Assembly: GCA_025963285.1 (NCBI GenBank)
Contig: JAOPUX010000054.1
Span: forward strand, 1-64,000
Direction: 5' to 3'
DNA length: 64,000 nucleotides
Source: Jatrophihabitans sp.
Lineage (GTDB): Bacteria > Actinomycetota > Actinomycetes > Mycobacteriales > Jatrophihabitantaceae
Made by a program: the position numbers and the translations under genes. Of the stretch, positions 1 to 8,685 are shown one piece after another. Positions within the stretch are counted from its first letter, which is position 1, and the number at the start of each line of letters is the position of its first letter. The notes under the pieces are model-generated. The model did not search any database. It saw only the letters and a program-made list of their open reading frames with translations, and had not been told where the DNA came from.

Positions 1-261
1 CGCTTCGTCGGCCAGGACGACCCGGCCTTCACCCTCACCTACAACGGCCAGGCAACCGCTGCCCCGGCCGAGGTCGCCGGATCGCCCCTGTTCGCCGTCT
101 CGATAACGCTGACCCAGGACGGCGTCCCGGTGCACTACACCTCGAGCCCGACGAGCCCGGTCGGCAACTACGTCGTCCACGTCAGCGGCCTCACCAGCCC
201 CGACTACACGATCACCTACGTGAGCGGAACGCTGCGGGTCAGCAAGTCCCCGGCGACGTGA
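1..261 (+). CDS. C-terminal end of an MBG-domain surface protein (5' partial)
   Basis: The frame is open from the first base to a TGA at 259-261 and encodes 86 residues. They match the immunoglobulin-like MBG repeat found at the ends of secreted or surface proteins: a Phe-Thr-Leu-Thr-Tyr-Asn-Gly opening, a central Val-His-Tyr-Thr stretch, and the closing pattern Tyr-Thr-Ile-Thr-Tyr-Val-Ser-Gly-Thr-Leu. The domain is structural (beta-sandwich). The start and any signal peptide lie outside the window, so the whole protein's role is unknown. No sortase signal or membrane anchor follows the domain, so this looks like the free C-terminus of a secreted repeat protein. Confidence 0.75.
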   Translation, partial: RFVGQDDPAFTLTYNGQATAAPAEVAGSPLFAVSITLTQDGVPVHYTSSPTSPVGNYVVHVSGLTSPDYTITYVSGTLRVSKSPAT

Positions 262-328
262 CGCGCGGGATCAGGCCCGCCGGGCGGCCCCGATCCCGCA
301 GGGCCGGTCCTCGGTAGCATCAGCAGCC

Positions 329-1075
329 GTGGCTCCTCGTGCACTGAATCCCCGCTCCCTCGTCCGTCGCACGATCAGCCCCGCAAGACGGCTCCGGCTG
401 CACCTCTTCCTGCTCGACACCCCGGTGATCTCGGAGCTCTTCTGCGCCATCGACCCAGCCATGCGCACCGGCCGGGTCACCAAGGACTGCGCGCTGGTGA
501 TGGACGGCTATCCCCGCTCCGGCAACTCCTACGCACGGGCCACCTTCCAGTACGCCAATGGCTACGACCTGCCGATCTCCACCCACGCGCACAGCCACCG
601 GATGCCCGAGCTCGGGGCCAAGCGGGGGCTGCCGACGATCGTGCTGATCCGCCCCCCGCGTGACGCCATCGCCTCCGCCCGGCACTTCGAGCCCGACGTC
701 GCCGTCGCCGCCTCGATCGCTGCCTACCGCCGCTACTACGAGCCGGTGCTGGCCTTCGTCGACAAGGTGCTGGTGGTGCCCTTCGCCGACGTCATCACGG
801 ACATGGGCGCGGTGATCAACCGCTGCAACGAACGGTTCGGCACACACTTCGCGCCGTGGGTGAGCACGCCCGAGGGCGAGGCCGCGGTGGCGAAGATGAT
901 CGACGACGCCACCGAGATCTTCGCGCCGCAGGGCCGGTTCGACGCGATGGTCTCGCGGCCGTCGGCAGTGCGTCAGGACAGGGCGAGGCTGCTCGCCGAC
1001 CTCTCCCCCGCCGACGAGGCTGCACTCGTCGAACTCGACGCGCTGTACGCGAAGGTCATCGCCGCAGCAAACTAG
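329..1075 (+). CDS. Sulfotransferase-like P-loop protein
   Basis: 248 residues. Residues 60-66 (Gly-Tyr-Pro-Arg-Ser-Gly-Asn) match the 5'-phosphosulfate loop of PAPS-dependent sulfotransferases. Residues about 106-117 (Leu-Ile-Arg-Pro-Pro-Arg-Asp-Ala) match the 3'-phosphate motif, which has an Arg and usually a Ser; here the sequence around it is Asp-Ala-Ile-Ala-Ser-Ala. It probably transfers sulfate from PAPS to an unknown acceptor in the cytoplasm. The GTG start is preceded by TAGCAT and an 8-base gap with no ribosome-binding site, which suggests a leaderless transcript. The acceptor cannot be read from the sequence. The gene stands alone before the GMC oxidoreductase. Confidence 0.7.
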   Translation: MAPRALNPRSLVRRTISPARRLRLHLFLLDTPVISELFCAIDPAMRTGRVTKDCALVMDGYPRSGNSYARATFQYANGYDLPISTHAHSHRMPELGAKRGLPTIVLIRPPRDAIASARHFEPDVAVAASIAAYRRYYEPVLAFVDKVLVVPFADVITDMGAVINRCNERFGTHFAPWVSTPEGEAAVAKMIDDATEIFAPQGRFDAMVSRPSAVRQDRARLLADLSPADEAALVELDALYAKVIAAAN

Positions 1076-1086
1076 AACTTGTTCTT
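1073..1086. promoter_or_regulatory. KstR-like palindrome upstream of the GMC oxidoreductase
   Basis: TAGAACTTGTTCTT is an AGAAC-N2-GTTCT inverted repeat. It starts at the sulfotransferase stop codon (TAG at 1073-1075) and ends 82 bases before the GMC start. AAC-N2-GTT is the core of operators bound by KstR, the TetR-type repressor of steroid and lipid catabolism. A second such box precedes the aldehyde dehydrogenase at 17.2 kb. No KstR gene is in the window. Confidence 0.4.
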
Positions 1087-1168
1087 GTTTGCTGCTCCCA
1101 CCCGCGTTAGATTCCTCGTAGCCCGCGACCTGATCGCGGGCATCGACGCTGATCTGCCGAGGAGCCCC

Positions 1169-2773
1169 GTGGACGAGACTGCCGACTACATCGTCGTCGG
1201 ATCAGGTAGTGCCGGCAGCATCATCGCCCGCCGCCTGGCCGACTCCGGTGCGAAGGTCACCCTGATCGAGGCCGGTCGCAGGGACAACATGCAACTCGTG
1301 CGCAAGCCCGGAATGATCGGCCCGATGCACGCCGAGCCGAAGCTCAAGGCGAAGGTCGACTGGGGCCATTACACCGTCGAGCAGAAGCACGCGCTGGGCC
1401 GCAAGATCCCGCAGACGCACGGCAAGGTGCTCGGCGGCTCGAGTTCGATCAACGGCATGGTCTTCGTGCGTGGCAACCACAAGAACTTCGACGACTGGGC
1501 CGCCGAGGGCAACACCGGGTGGTCGTTCCAGGACGTCCTGCCGAGCTTCAAGAAGTTCGAGTCCTTCGAGGGCGGCGGCGACGACTACCGCGGCACCTCC
1601 GGCCCGATCAAGGTGATCCGGGCTCGCGAGCTCACGCCCGCCTCCGAGGCCTTCATGGACGCGCTGGCCACCACCACCGGCACCGCGAGGAACCCGGACT
1701 ACAACGGCGCCGATCAGGAGGGCGTCTCGCTCTTCCAGCAGAGCAACTCCAAGGGGCTGCGCTCGAGTACCGCCGTGGGCTACCTCGACGACCGTCCCGC
1801 CAACCTGACCGTGCTGCCGAACACGCAGGTGGCCCGCGTCGTGATCGAGAACGGCCGCGCCACCGGCGTCGAGATCCTCACCAAGGGCGGCCGCTCGATC
1901 CTGCGGGCCAGCCGCGAGGTGATCGTCAGCGGCGGCACGTTCGGCTCGCCCCAGCTGCTGATGCTCTCCGGCGTCGGCCCCGCCGACCACCTGCGCGCCT
2001 TCGGTATCGACGTGGCCGCCGACCTGCCGGTGGGTGACAACCTCCACGACCACCTCTTCGTCCCGCTGACCTTCGCGATGCCGACCGCGATCCGCAAGGC
2101 ATCGCCGGCCTACTTCGCCCGGGCCTTCGTCAAGGAGAACCTCAAGAAGGACAGCACCTGGCTGGCGCGCAGCGTCTTCGAGGTGGTGGCCTTCGTGCGC
2201 ACGCCGCACGCCACCGAGATCCCTGACCTGCAGCTGCACGTGCTGCCGTGGAGCTACCCCGGCCCCAACCAGGATGCCCCGATCCGGCACCGTCCCGACC
2301 CTCGCCAGGCCCTGACGATCATGTCGACCCTGATCTTCCCGAAGAGCCGCGGCACGGTGCGCCTCACCTCCGCCGACCCGCTCGCCGCCCCGGCGATCGA
2401 CCCCAACTACCTCGACGAGCAGGCCGACATCGACGTGCTGGTAGCCGGCATGGAGACGATCCGCGAGACGATGGCGGCCCGAGGCATCTCCTCCGGCGTG
2501 CACGGTGAGATCGAGCCCGGCCCGAAGTACGCGACCCGCGCCGACCTCGCGAACGAGGTGCTCAACCGCGCCACGACGGTGTACCACCCGGTCGGCACCT
2601 GCCGGATGGGCGTCGACGAGCGTGCGGTGGTCGATCCGCAGCTGCGAGTACGCGGCATCGAGGGGCTCCGGGTGGCCGACGCCTCGATCATGCCGAGCAT
2701 CGTCGGGGGCAACACCAACGCCGCCTCGATGATGATCGGCGAGCACGCTGCAGCGCTGATCCTGGCGGGTTAG
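1169..2773 (+). CDS. GMC-family FAD-dependent oxidoreductase
   Basis: 534 residues from GTG 1169, chosen because GAGGAG at about 1159-1164 precedes it; an in-frame TTG at 1079 would add 30 unlikely residues. Gly-Ser-Gly-Ser-Ala-Gly near residue 11 is the FAD dinucleotide fold. Gly-Gly-Ser-Ser-Ser-Ile-Asn near residue 90 is the second GMC signature. Near the end lie the catalytic His (Tyr-His-Pro-Val-Gly-Thr-Cys-Arg-Met-Gly, about 473) and the Asn motif Gly-Gly-Asn-Thr-Asn-Ala. The family includes choline dehydrogenase, alcohol oxidases and cholesterol oxidase, and it oxidises an alcohol to an aldehyde or ketone. The substrate is unknown, but a KstR-like box upstream hints at lipid or sterol alcohols. 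There is no signal peptide. Confidence 0.85.
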   Translation: MDETADYIVVGSGSAGSIIARRLADSGAKVTLIEAGRRDNMQLVRKPGMIGPMHAEPKLKAKVDWGHYTVEQKHALGRKIPQTHGKVLGGSSSINGMVFVRGNHKNFDDWAAEGNTGWSFQDVLPSFKKFESFEGGGDDYRGTSGPIKVIRARELTPASEAFMDALATTTGTARNPDYNGADQEGVSLFQQSNSKGLRSSTAVGYLDDRPANLTVLPNTQVARVVIENGRATGVEILTKGGRSILRASREVIVSGGTFGSPQLLMLSGVGPADHLRAFGIDVAADLPVGDNLHDHLFVPLTFAMPTAIRKASPAYFARAFVKENLKKDSTWLARSVFEVVAFVRTPHATEIPDLQLHVLPWSYPGPNQDAPIRHRPDPRQALTIMSTLIFPKSRGTVRLTSADPLAAPAIDPNYLDEQADIDVLVAGMETIRETMAARGISSGVHGEIEPGPKYATRADLANEVLNRATTVYHPVGTCRMGVDERAVVDPQLRVRGIEGLRVADASIMPSIVGGNTNAASMMIGEHAAALILAG

Positions 2774-2782
2774 TCTTCGCGC

Positions 2783-4186
2783 GTGACGCATCCTCGACCT
2801 CAGGTTCATGCCTATTTCGACGACGCCCTGGGCGAGCACGACGGTGTCGCGCTGGCCGCGCTCGTTCGCTCCGGTGAGCGCAGCCCCGCGGAGCTGATCG
2901 AGGCCGCCATCGCCCGGGTGGAGGCGGTCGACCCCGAGTTGCACGCCGTGCAGGTGCGCGCGTACGACCGGGCGCGAGCCACCCGCGTCGATACCGACAC
3001 GCTGCTGGCCGGGGTGCCGACCTTCATCAAGGACAACACCGACGTGCTCGGGCTGCCCACCAACCACGGCACCGCCTGCTTCGTGGCCAAGCCGGCCAAG
3101 CATGACTCACCGGTGACCACCCAGTACCTGGCCAGCGGCATGGTGGTGCTGGGCAAGACCCGGCTGCCGGAGTTCGGCTTCAATGCCGCCACCGAGTACC
3201 GCTTCGACGAGCCGGTGCGCAATCCCTGGAACACCGACTACTCACCGGGGGCCTCCTCCGGCGGCAGCGGCGCCCTCGTCGCGGCCGGCGCCGTGCCGAT
3301 CTCCCACGCCAACGACGGCGGCGGCTCGATCCGGATCCCGGCCGCCTGCAACGGCCTCGTCGGCCTCAAACCGAGCCGCGGCCGCTTCGCCGACGGCCCG
3401 CAGGCCAAGTCACTGCCGATCAACGTGGTGGCAGAGGGCGTGGTCACCCGCAGCGTCCGCGACACCGCCGCCTACGCCGCGGCCTGTGAGCAGTACGCGC
3501 CGGCGAAGGCGCTGCTCCCGATCGGGCACGTGCAGTCGGCCGGCTCGCAGCCGCTGCGGATCGGCCTCGTCATCGACTCCCCGTCCGGCGCCGTCACCGA
3601 CTCCGAGACACGCGCGGCGGTCGAGCGCACCGCCAAGACGCTGGAGGCCATGGGCCACTACGTCGACGTCGCCGCGATCCCGATCGACACCCAGTTCGCC
3701 GACGACTTCGTCGCCTACTGGGCCATGCTCGCGTTCCTCTCCACCCGGACCGCCCGGTTGCTGATCGATCGGCATTTCAACGCGAAACGGGCCGACGGCC
3801 TCACCCTCGGCCTACGCAGCCAATTCCAGCGCCACCTCCTCTCCGCACCGGGCGCGCTGCGGCGGCTGAAAAAAGCTCAAGCCGATTATGAAGCCGCCTT
3901 CGCCGCGCACGACGCGATCCTTTCTCCGGTGCTTTCCCACGTACCTCCGAAGATCGGTTATCTGAGCCCGCAACAACCGTTTGAACAATTGATGGATCGG
4001 CTGCGTAACTACGTGGCCTTCACGCCGTTGAACAACGTGAGCGGCGGGCCCGCGATCGCAATCCCGGCTGGACGTAGCGCCGAAGGAGTTCCGATCGGGG
4101 CGCATCTCTCGGCGAAGTTGGGTGACGAAGCTGTTCTCCTCCGGCTGGCTTACGGTCTCGAGGACGCACAATGGGGTGTTTCCTAG
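2783..4186 (+). CDS. Amidase-signature hydrolase
   Basis: 467 residues. It carries the complete Ser-cisSer-Lys triad of the amidase-signature family: Lys83 (Phe-Ile-Lys-Asp-Asn), cis-Ser158 (Gly-Ala-Ser-Ser-Gly-Gly-Ser) and nucleophile Ser182 (Gly-Gly-Gly-Ser-Ile-Arg). It should hydrolyse a carboxamide in the cytoplasm. It is not the GatA subunit, which lies at 41.6 kb. The GTG start follows TAGTCT by 6 bases, and the TAG of that element is the GMC stop codon, so a leaderless promoter seems to be built into the end of the previous gene. The last 400 bases are somewhat less GC-rich than the rest. Substrate unknown. Confidence 0.85.
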   Translation: MTHPRPQVHAYFDDALGEHDGVALAALVRSGERSPAELIEAAIARVEAVDPELHAVQVRAYDRARATRVDTDTLLAGVPTFIKDNTDVLGLPTNHGTACFVAKPAKHDSPVTTQYLASGMVVLGKTRLPEFGFNAATEYRFDEPVRNPWNTDYSPGASSGGSGALVAAGAVPISHANDGGGSIRIPAACNGLVGLKPSRGRFADGPQAKSLPINVVAEGVVTRSVRDTAAYAAACEQYAPAKALLPIGHVQSAGSQPLRIGLVIDSPSGAVTDSETRAAVERTAKTLEAMGHYVDVAAIPIDTQFADDFVAYWAMLAFLSTRTARLLIDRHFNAKRADGLTLGLRSQFQRHLLSAPGALRRLKKAQADYEAAFAAHDAILSPVLSHVPPKIGYLSPQQPFEQLMDRLRNYVAFTPLNNVSGGPAIAIPAGRSAEGVPIGAHLSAKLGDEAVLLRLAYGLEDAQWGVS

Positions 4187-4191
4187 GCAAT

Positions 4192-4219
4192 TGGCACGTT
4201 GTCAATTGCCGGTAAAATT
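4192..4219 (+). promoter_or_regulatory. Promoter with overlapping inverted repeat for the GH16 gene
   Basis: TTGGCA (4192-4197) and TAAAAT (4214-4219) are separated by 16 bases, a good sigma-70-type promoter that would give a leader of about 48 bases. GCAATTG (4188-4194) and CAATTGC (4204-4210) form an inverted repeat that covers the -35 box and the spacer, so a repressor bound there would block the promoter. The locally AT-rich bases stand out from the surroundings. Confidence 0.5.
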
Positions 4220-4273
4220 AGACTGCAGCCGCCGGGCTTTTCTTCGGTTTCGGCCTTCACCGCTGGAGAATGT

Positions 4274-5155
4274 ATGCACAGGTCGACTCGGCGATTCCTT
4301 GCGGCCTTATTCACCGCACTGTGCGCACTTCCGGTGGGTGCCGTGACAGCCGCAGCCACCTCGGCCTCGGCCAGCGCGTCGCCGTCCTGCGGTGCGACGG
4401 TCTGGAAGAGCGCGGGCAAACCCTGGGTCTGCACCTTCGACGACGAGTTCACCGCGGCATCGATCGACAGGACCAAGTGGTCGGTGGTCACGACGGCCGA
4501 CTCGGGCTACCACTCCGGCACCGAATGCTTCACGGCCGGCAACGTCTCCGAGGCCAACGGCTACCTCGCCCTCAGCAGCCGACGCCTCAACGCGAGCATT
4601 CGCTGCGCGAAGCCCGTCGGCGTCTACTACACGAGGTATACCAGCGGGTCGGTCACCAGCCTCGGGCACTTCGGCCAGACCTACGGCCTCTTCTCCGTGC
4701 GCGCGCTCTTCCCGGCCAGTGTGATCGGCGGGCTGCAGTCGAGCCTGTGGCTCTACCCGGTGAACGCCACCCGGTACGGCAACTGGCCGCGCTCCGGCGA
4801 GATCGACATCGCGGAGAACTACTCCGACTACGCCCACCTCGCGATCCCCGACATCCACTACCGGCCGAGGGGCAGCGACCCGGACGTCACCAACCGAAAC
4901 TGCGTCATCAAGGTCGGCGCCTTCCACACCTACACCGCGCTCTGGACCCCGGCCGGCATCACGATCAGTGTCGACGGCACCGTCTGCGTGCATGACGCCC
5001 CGCACCCGTCCGGAGGGCTTGCCGCACCCGCGCCCTTCAACATGCCCTTCATGCTGAACCTGACCCAGGCCATCGGGGTCACCCGCAACGGGCCGAGCCA
5101 GCGAACCCAGCTACCGGCAACGACCTACGTCGACTACGTCCGGGTGTGGAAGTAG
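4274..5155 (+). CDS. Secreted GH16-family glycoside hydrolase
   Basis: 293 residues from ATG 4274, which follows GGAG at 4265-4268; the longer TTG-started frame lacks a ribosome site. Residues 1-35 are a Sec signal peptide: basic start, hydrophobic stretch and an Ala-rich cleavage region. Residues about 176-181 read Glu-Ile-Asp-Ile-Ala-Glu, the GH16 catalytic pattern ExDxxE with nucleophile and acid/base glutamates. Two Trp-rich segments fit the beta-jelly-roll substrate cleft. The family cleaves beta-1,3 or mixed beta-glucans, agar or related polymers outside the cell. There is no carbohydrate-binding module or anchor. It has its own promoter and stands alone, so it is probably induced separately. 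Confidence 0.85.
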   Translation: MHRSTRRFLAALFTALCALPVGAVTAAATSASASASPSCGATVWKSAGKPWVCTFDDEFTAASIDRTKWSVVTTADSGYHSGTECFTAGNVSEANGYLALSSRRLNASIRCAKPVGVYYTRYTSGSVTSLGHFGQTYGLFSVRALFPASVIGGLQSSLWLYPVNATRYGNWPRSGEIDIAENYSDYAHLAIPDIHYRPRGSDPDVTNRNCVIKVGAFHTYTALWTPAGITISVDGTVCVHDAPHPSGGLAAPAPFNMPFMLNLTQAIGVTRNGPSQRTQLPATTYVDYVRVWK

Positions 5156-5253
5156 CACCGATCAGCGGAAAATTGCCTGAACGCGGGAATACTCCGCGAT
5201 AGGTTTGCCTTCGTGACTGAGAGAGCTCGAAGTACGGCGAACCGGAGGCGAAG

Positions 5254-6123
5254 ATGAGTGAGTCCACCGCCCCCGGTTCCGTAGCCTCCGAGGGTCTCGG
5301 AGTCTCCGAGCCGGTCACCGCGTTCGTCTTCCAAGGCGGCGGCAGCCTCAGCGCCCCGCAGGTGGGCATGCTGCGCGCGCTCACCGAGGCCGGTATCCGG
5401 CCGGATCTCGTGATCGGCTCCTCGGCAGGGGCCCTGAACGCGGTGGCCTACGCCACCGACCCCACGCCGCGCGGGCTGAACCGGCTCGAGGAGCTCTGGC
5501 TGACGCTGCGCTGGCGCAACGTGGCCCGCCTGTCGCTGCCGGTGCTGGCCCGCGCGCTCGTCGGCCGCCGTGACGGCCTGCTCGACGCCTCGCCGCTGAT
5601 CGACCTGCTCAGTCGCGGCATGGTCGCGCCCCGGCTCGAAGAGACGGGCCTGCCCGCACATGTGGTGGCCACCGATCTGATGACCGCCGCGCCCGTCGTG
5701 CTCTCCCAGGGTGACAGCGTCACCGCCCTGCTGGCCTCCTCGGCCTTCCCCGGCATCTACGCGCCGGTGCCGTACGGCAGTCAGCAGCTCATCGATGGCG
5801 GCGTCTCCGCCGACATCCCGGTCCTGCAGGCCGAGGCACTCGGGGCGCAGCGCTGCTATGTGCTCCCGGCCGCCATCTCCGACGACACGGGGGCTCCCCC
5901 GCACGGCCCGCTCGCGATGGCCTACCACGCCCTCGGGCAGATCCTCGACGCCACAGCACGCCGCGATGCCAGTGCAGCGCAGGGCGAGGTGCATCTGCTG
6001 CCGGCCGCCACGAGCCCGGCCTCGAACCCACTCGACTTCCGCGAGAGCCGCCGGCTGATCAACGACGGCTACACGCTGGCCAGCCGCTGGCTCACCGGCG
6101 CGTCGGAAGCCGTCTACGCATGA
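5254..6123 (+). CDS. Patatin-like phospholipase
   Basis: 289 residues. It has the oxyanion loop Gly-Gly-Gly-Ser-Leu (28-32), the nucleophile elbow Gly-Ser-Ser-Ala-Gly (55-59, Ser57), and the dyad Asp in Asp-Gly-Gly near residue 181. These make a Ser-Asp dyad lipid acyl hydrolase of the RssA type. There is no signal peptide, so it is cytoplasmic or membrane-associated. The ATG follows a GGAGG ribosome site. Its TGA overlaps the ATG of the next gene (ATGA), so it is translationally coupled to a flippase-like membrane protein, and both may act on the same membrane lipids. The lipid substrate is not evident. Confidence 0.85.
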   Translation: MSESTAPGSVASEGLGVSEPVTAFVFQGGGSLSAPQVGMLRALTEAGIRPDLVIGSSAGALNAVAYATDPTPRGLNRLEELWLTLRWRNVARLSLPVLARALVGRRDGLLDASPLIDLLSRGMVAPRLEETGLPAHVVATDLMTAAPVVLSQGDSVTALLASSAFPGIYAPVPYGSQQLIDGGVSADIPVLQAEALGAQRCYVLPAAISDDTGAPPHGPLAMAYHALGQILDATARRDASAAQGEVHLLPAATSPASNPLDFRESRRLINDGYTLASRWLTGASEAVYA

Positions 6124-7298
6124 CGTCCCTCTGCCCGGCGCGCGACGATCCCGCACCTGACGACCTCGAGCCCGGCCGGTCCCGTCGCGACGACACCGAC
6201 GAGGCCTTCGAGGTACTCGTCCAGGAGGCCGCCGAGGAGGCGCTCGAGGCCGCTGTCGAAGAGGCTGCGGAGATCGTCGAGGCCCTGGCTCCGGCGCGGC
6301 CGAAGCCGATCGCCCGGCGGATCTGGCGGGTGGCGCTCATTGTCGTTCTGGTGGCCATGCTCGTGGTCGAGGGCTTCGTCCTCGGGCCGTACCTGGCCAG
6401 GGCCGGCAGCGCGCTCACCAGCCCCGACCTGCGCTGGCTGGCGGTCGCGGTGCTCGCCGAGCTGGTCTCGATGGGCGCCTTCGCCCGGGTGCAGCGCCGG
6501 ATGCTGCTCACCGGCGGGCCGCGGGTGTCGGTGCGGCAGATGGTGGCCCTCACCTATGCGGCCAACGCCGTCAGCGTCACGCTGCCCGGTGGTGCCGCCC
6601 TCTCGTCGGCCTACGTCTTCCGGCGGCTCCGCTCGTGGGGCGCCACGGTGCCTGCCGCCGGCTTCACGGTGATTGCCTCGGGAGTGCTCAGCACGGCGTC
6701 CTTCGCACTGCTGGCGATCACCTGCGCGGTGCTGGCCGGTAGCGGCGGTGTCAGCTCCGCGATCGTCATCGTGATGATCCTCGCCGTGGCCGCTGCCGTG
6801 GTGCTCACCCGCCGCCACCACGGCTCGGACATCATGCTGACGATGGCCAGCCGGGGGCTGCGGCGGGCCAACCTGCTCATGCACCGGCCGGCCGAGAGCG
6901 GTCTGGCCGCGCTGCAGCGCTTCATCGTCGAGCTCACCGCCATCAAGCCGCGCAGCCGGGACTGGCTGGCCGGCCTCGGCTTCGCCGGGCTGAACTGGGT
7001 GGCCGACCTGGTCTGCCTGCTGGCCTCGTGCCGGGCAGTCGGCGCCGGCAACTCCACGATCGTCCTGGTGATGGTCGCCTACATCGCCGGCATGAGCGCC
7101 TCCAGCATCTCGCTGCTGCCCGGTGGCCTCGGTGTGGTCGACGCCGCGATGATCTTCGCGCTGACCAGTGGTGGCGTCAGCACCGTCAGTGCCACGGCAG
7201 CGGTGATCCTGTACCGGCTCGTCAGCTACGCGCTCATCGTCGCGCTCGGCTGGATCGTCTGGTTTTCGATCTGGTTCTTCGACCGCCGCGTCGCCTAG
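6120..7298 (+). CDS. Flippase-like integral membrane protein (LPG synthase TM / UPF0104 family)
   Basis: 392 residues. The first 60 are unusually acidic and probably a cytoplasmic helix (runs of Glu-Ala). The remainder has about eight hydrophobic segments. A Gly-Gly-Ala-Ala-Leu-Ser-Ser-Ala motif and a late Leu-Leu-Pro-Gly-Gly-Leu-Gly motif are typical of the membrane domain shared with MprF lipid flippases. The soluble lysyl-transfer domain is absent, so it should not make lysyl-phosphatidylglycerol by itself. The start overlaps the patatin stop by four bases, and the two form an operon. Its likely role is moving or handling a lipid, partner of the phospholipase. This is inference from family and context. 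Confidence 0.75.
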   Translation: MTSLCPARDDPAPDDLEPGRSRRDDTDEAFEVLVQEAAEEALEAAVEEAAEIVEALAPARPKPIARRIWRVALIVVLVAMLVVEGFVLGPYLARAGSALTSPDLRWLAVAVLAELVSMGAFARVQRRMLLTGGPRVSVRQMVALTYAANAVSVTLPGGAALSSAYVFRRLRSWGATVPAAGFTVIASGVLSTASFALLAITCAVLAGSGGVSSAIVIVMILAVAAAVVLTRRHHGSDIMLTMASRGLRRANLLMHRPAESGLAALQRFIVELTAIKPRSRDWLAGLGFAGLNWVADLVCLLASCRAVGAGNSTIVLVMVAYIAGMSASSISLLPGGLGVVDAAMIFALTSGGVSTVSATAAVILYRLVSYALIVALGWIVWFSIWFFDRRVA

Positions 7299-7309
7299 AG
7301 TCACCGGTC

Positions 7310-7705
7310 GTGAACCTCGACCTCGTCGCCCTGGTGGTCGACGACTACGACACCGCGCTCGCCTTCTTCGTCGAGGTACTGGGTTTCGAGCTCGTCGAGG
7401 ACACCCCCTCGCTGACCAACGACGGCCGCCCCAAGCGCTGGGTGGTCGTCGGCCCCCCGGGCGGCGCCACGCAGCTGCTGCTAGCCCAGGCCGACGGGCC
7501 GGAGCAGCGGGCCGTGGTCGGCAGGCAGCACGCCGGGCGCGTCGGTTTCTTCCTGCGGGTCGATGACTTCCAGGCCCAGTACGACCGGATGCTCACCGCC
7601 GGGGTCGAGTTCACCTCACCCCCGCGGCACGAGCCGTACGGTTCGGTGGCGGTGTTCAAGGACATCGCCGGCAACAAGTGGGACCTGCTCGGACCGCGGC
7701 CCTGA
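7310..7705 (+). CDS. VOC (glyoxalase/bleomycin-resistance) family protein
   Basis: 131 residues forming the two beta-alpha-beta-beta-beta modules of the vicinal oxygen chelate fold. The opening is Leu-Val-Ala-Leu-Val-Val-Asp-Asp-Tyr and the closing is Phe-Lys-Asp-Ile-Ala-Gly-Asn-Lys-Trp-Asp-Leu. The GTG start follows TAGAGT by 8 bases and the TAG is the stop of the preceding gene, so the transcript is probably leaderless. Members are metal-dependent lyases, dioxygenases or binding proteins, and the substrate cannot be told. It lies one base before the dehydratase gene, which suggests a two-gene unit. Confidence 0.8.
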   Translation: MNLDLVALVVDDYDTALAFFVEVLGFELVEDTPSLTNDGRPKRWVVVGPPGGATQLLLAQADGPEQRAVVGRQHAGRVGFFLRVDDFQAQYDRMLTAGVEFTSPPRHEPYGSVAVFKDIAGNKWDLLGPRP

Positions 7706-7706
7706 G

Positions 7707-8660
7707 ATGGTGACCTTCGCCGACGTCGCCGAGGCCGCCGTGCGCTTGAGCGGGGTCGCGAACCGGACGCCGGTGGTGACCTCGCGTCGCATCGATGCCG
7801 CGCTGGGGCTGCACGTCGAGCTGAAGTGCGAGAACCTGCAGCGGGTCGGGGCCTTCAAGTTCCGCGGCGCCTACAACGCCCTCGCCCGGTTCGACGCCGA
7901 GCAGCGCTCACGCGGTGTGGTGGCCTTCTCCTCCGGTAACCACGCGCAGGCGGTGGCCCTGGCTGCTCGGCTGCTCGGCATCCCGGCCACCATCGTGATG
8001 CCGCACGACGCGCCGCGCAGCAAGGTGGCCGCCACCCGCGGCTACGGGGCCACGGTGCGCCCCTACGACCGCTACACCGAAGATCGCGCCGCCATCGCGG
8101 CCTCCCTCGCCGCCGAGCAGGGCCTCACCGTGATCCCGCCGTTCGACCATCCGGATGTGATCGCCGGCCAGGGCACCGCCGCGCTGGAGCTCTTCGCGGA
8201 CGTCAGCGCACTCGACGCGCTGGTGGTGCCGCTCGGTGGAGGAGGGCTGCTCGCCGGCTCCCTGCTGGCCGCAGGGGCACTCGCGCCGCGCTGCCGCGTC
8301 TACGGGGTGGAGCCGGCCGCAGGCAACGACGGGCAGCAGTCGCTGCGCGCCGGGCGGATCGTGACGATCGAGCCACCGCAGACCATCGCCGACGGCGCCC
8401 AGACGACGCAGCTCGGCACGCTGACCTTCCCGATCATCGCCGAGCGCGTCACCGACATCGTCACGGTCGATGACGCGGCGCTGACTGCGGCGATGCGGAC
8501 TCTGGCAGCCACGACCAAGCTCGTCGTCGAGCCGACCGGCTGCCTGGGCTTCGCCGGCCTCGAATCGCTGCGGGAGACCCTGGCGGGGACGCGGGTGGGC
8601 GTGATCCTCAGCGGCGGCAACGTCGACCTCGATGTCCTCGCCGGCGCCCTGAGGCCGTGA
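7707..8660 (+). CDS. PLP-dependent threonine/serine dehydratase or racemase-like enzyme
   Basis: 317 residues of fold-type II PLP enzyme. Lys51 (Gly-Ala-Phe-Lys-Phe-Arg-Gly) is the Schiff-base lysine, Ser-Ser-Gly-Asn-His binds the substrate carboxylate, and Gly-Gly-Gly-Gly-Leu near 177 binds the PLP phosphate. It lacks the C-terminal regulatory ACT-like domain of biosynthetic IlvA, so it is a short catabolic threonine dehydratase, serine racemase or hydroxyaspartate ammonia-lyase type. It starts one base after the VOC gene. If it deaminates threonine it would provide 2-oxobutyrate, in parallel with the cimA route at 22.6 kb. Confidence 0.85.
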   Translation: MVTFADVAEAAVRLSGVANRTPVVTSRRIDAALGLHVELKCENLQRVGAFKFRGAYNALARFDAEQRSRGVVAFSSGNHAQAVALAARLLGIPATIVMPHDAPRSKVAATRGYGATVRPYDRYTEDRAAIAASLAAEQGLTVIPPFDHPDVIAGQGTAALELFADVSALDALVVPLGGGGLLAGSLLAAGALAPRCRVYGVEPAAGNDGQQSLRAGRIVTIEPPQTIADGAQTTQLGTLTFPIIAERVTDIVTVDDAALTAAMRTLAATTKLVVEPTGCLGFAGLESLRETLAGTRVGVILSGGNVDLDVLAGALRP

Positions 8661-8685
8661 CCGCGCCCGCGCCGCGCCCTCGCCC

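Noticed and set aside
1202-3103. A minus-strand open frame of over 600 codons across GMC and amidase
   Set aside because: Antisense to two well-marked genes; composition is typical of shadow frames.
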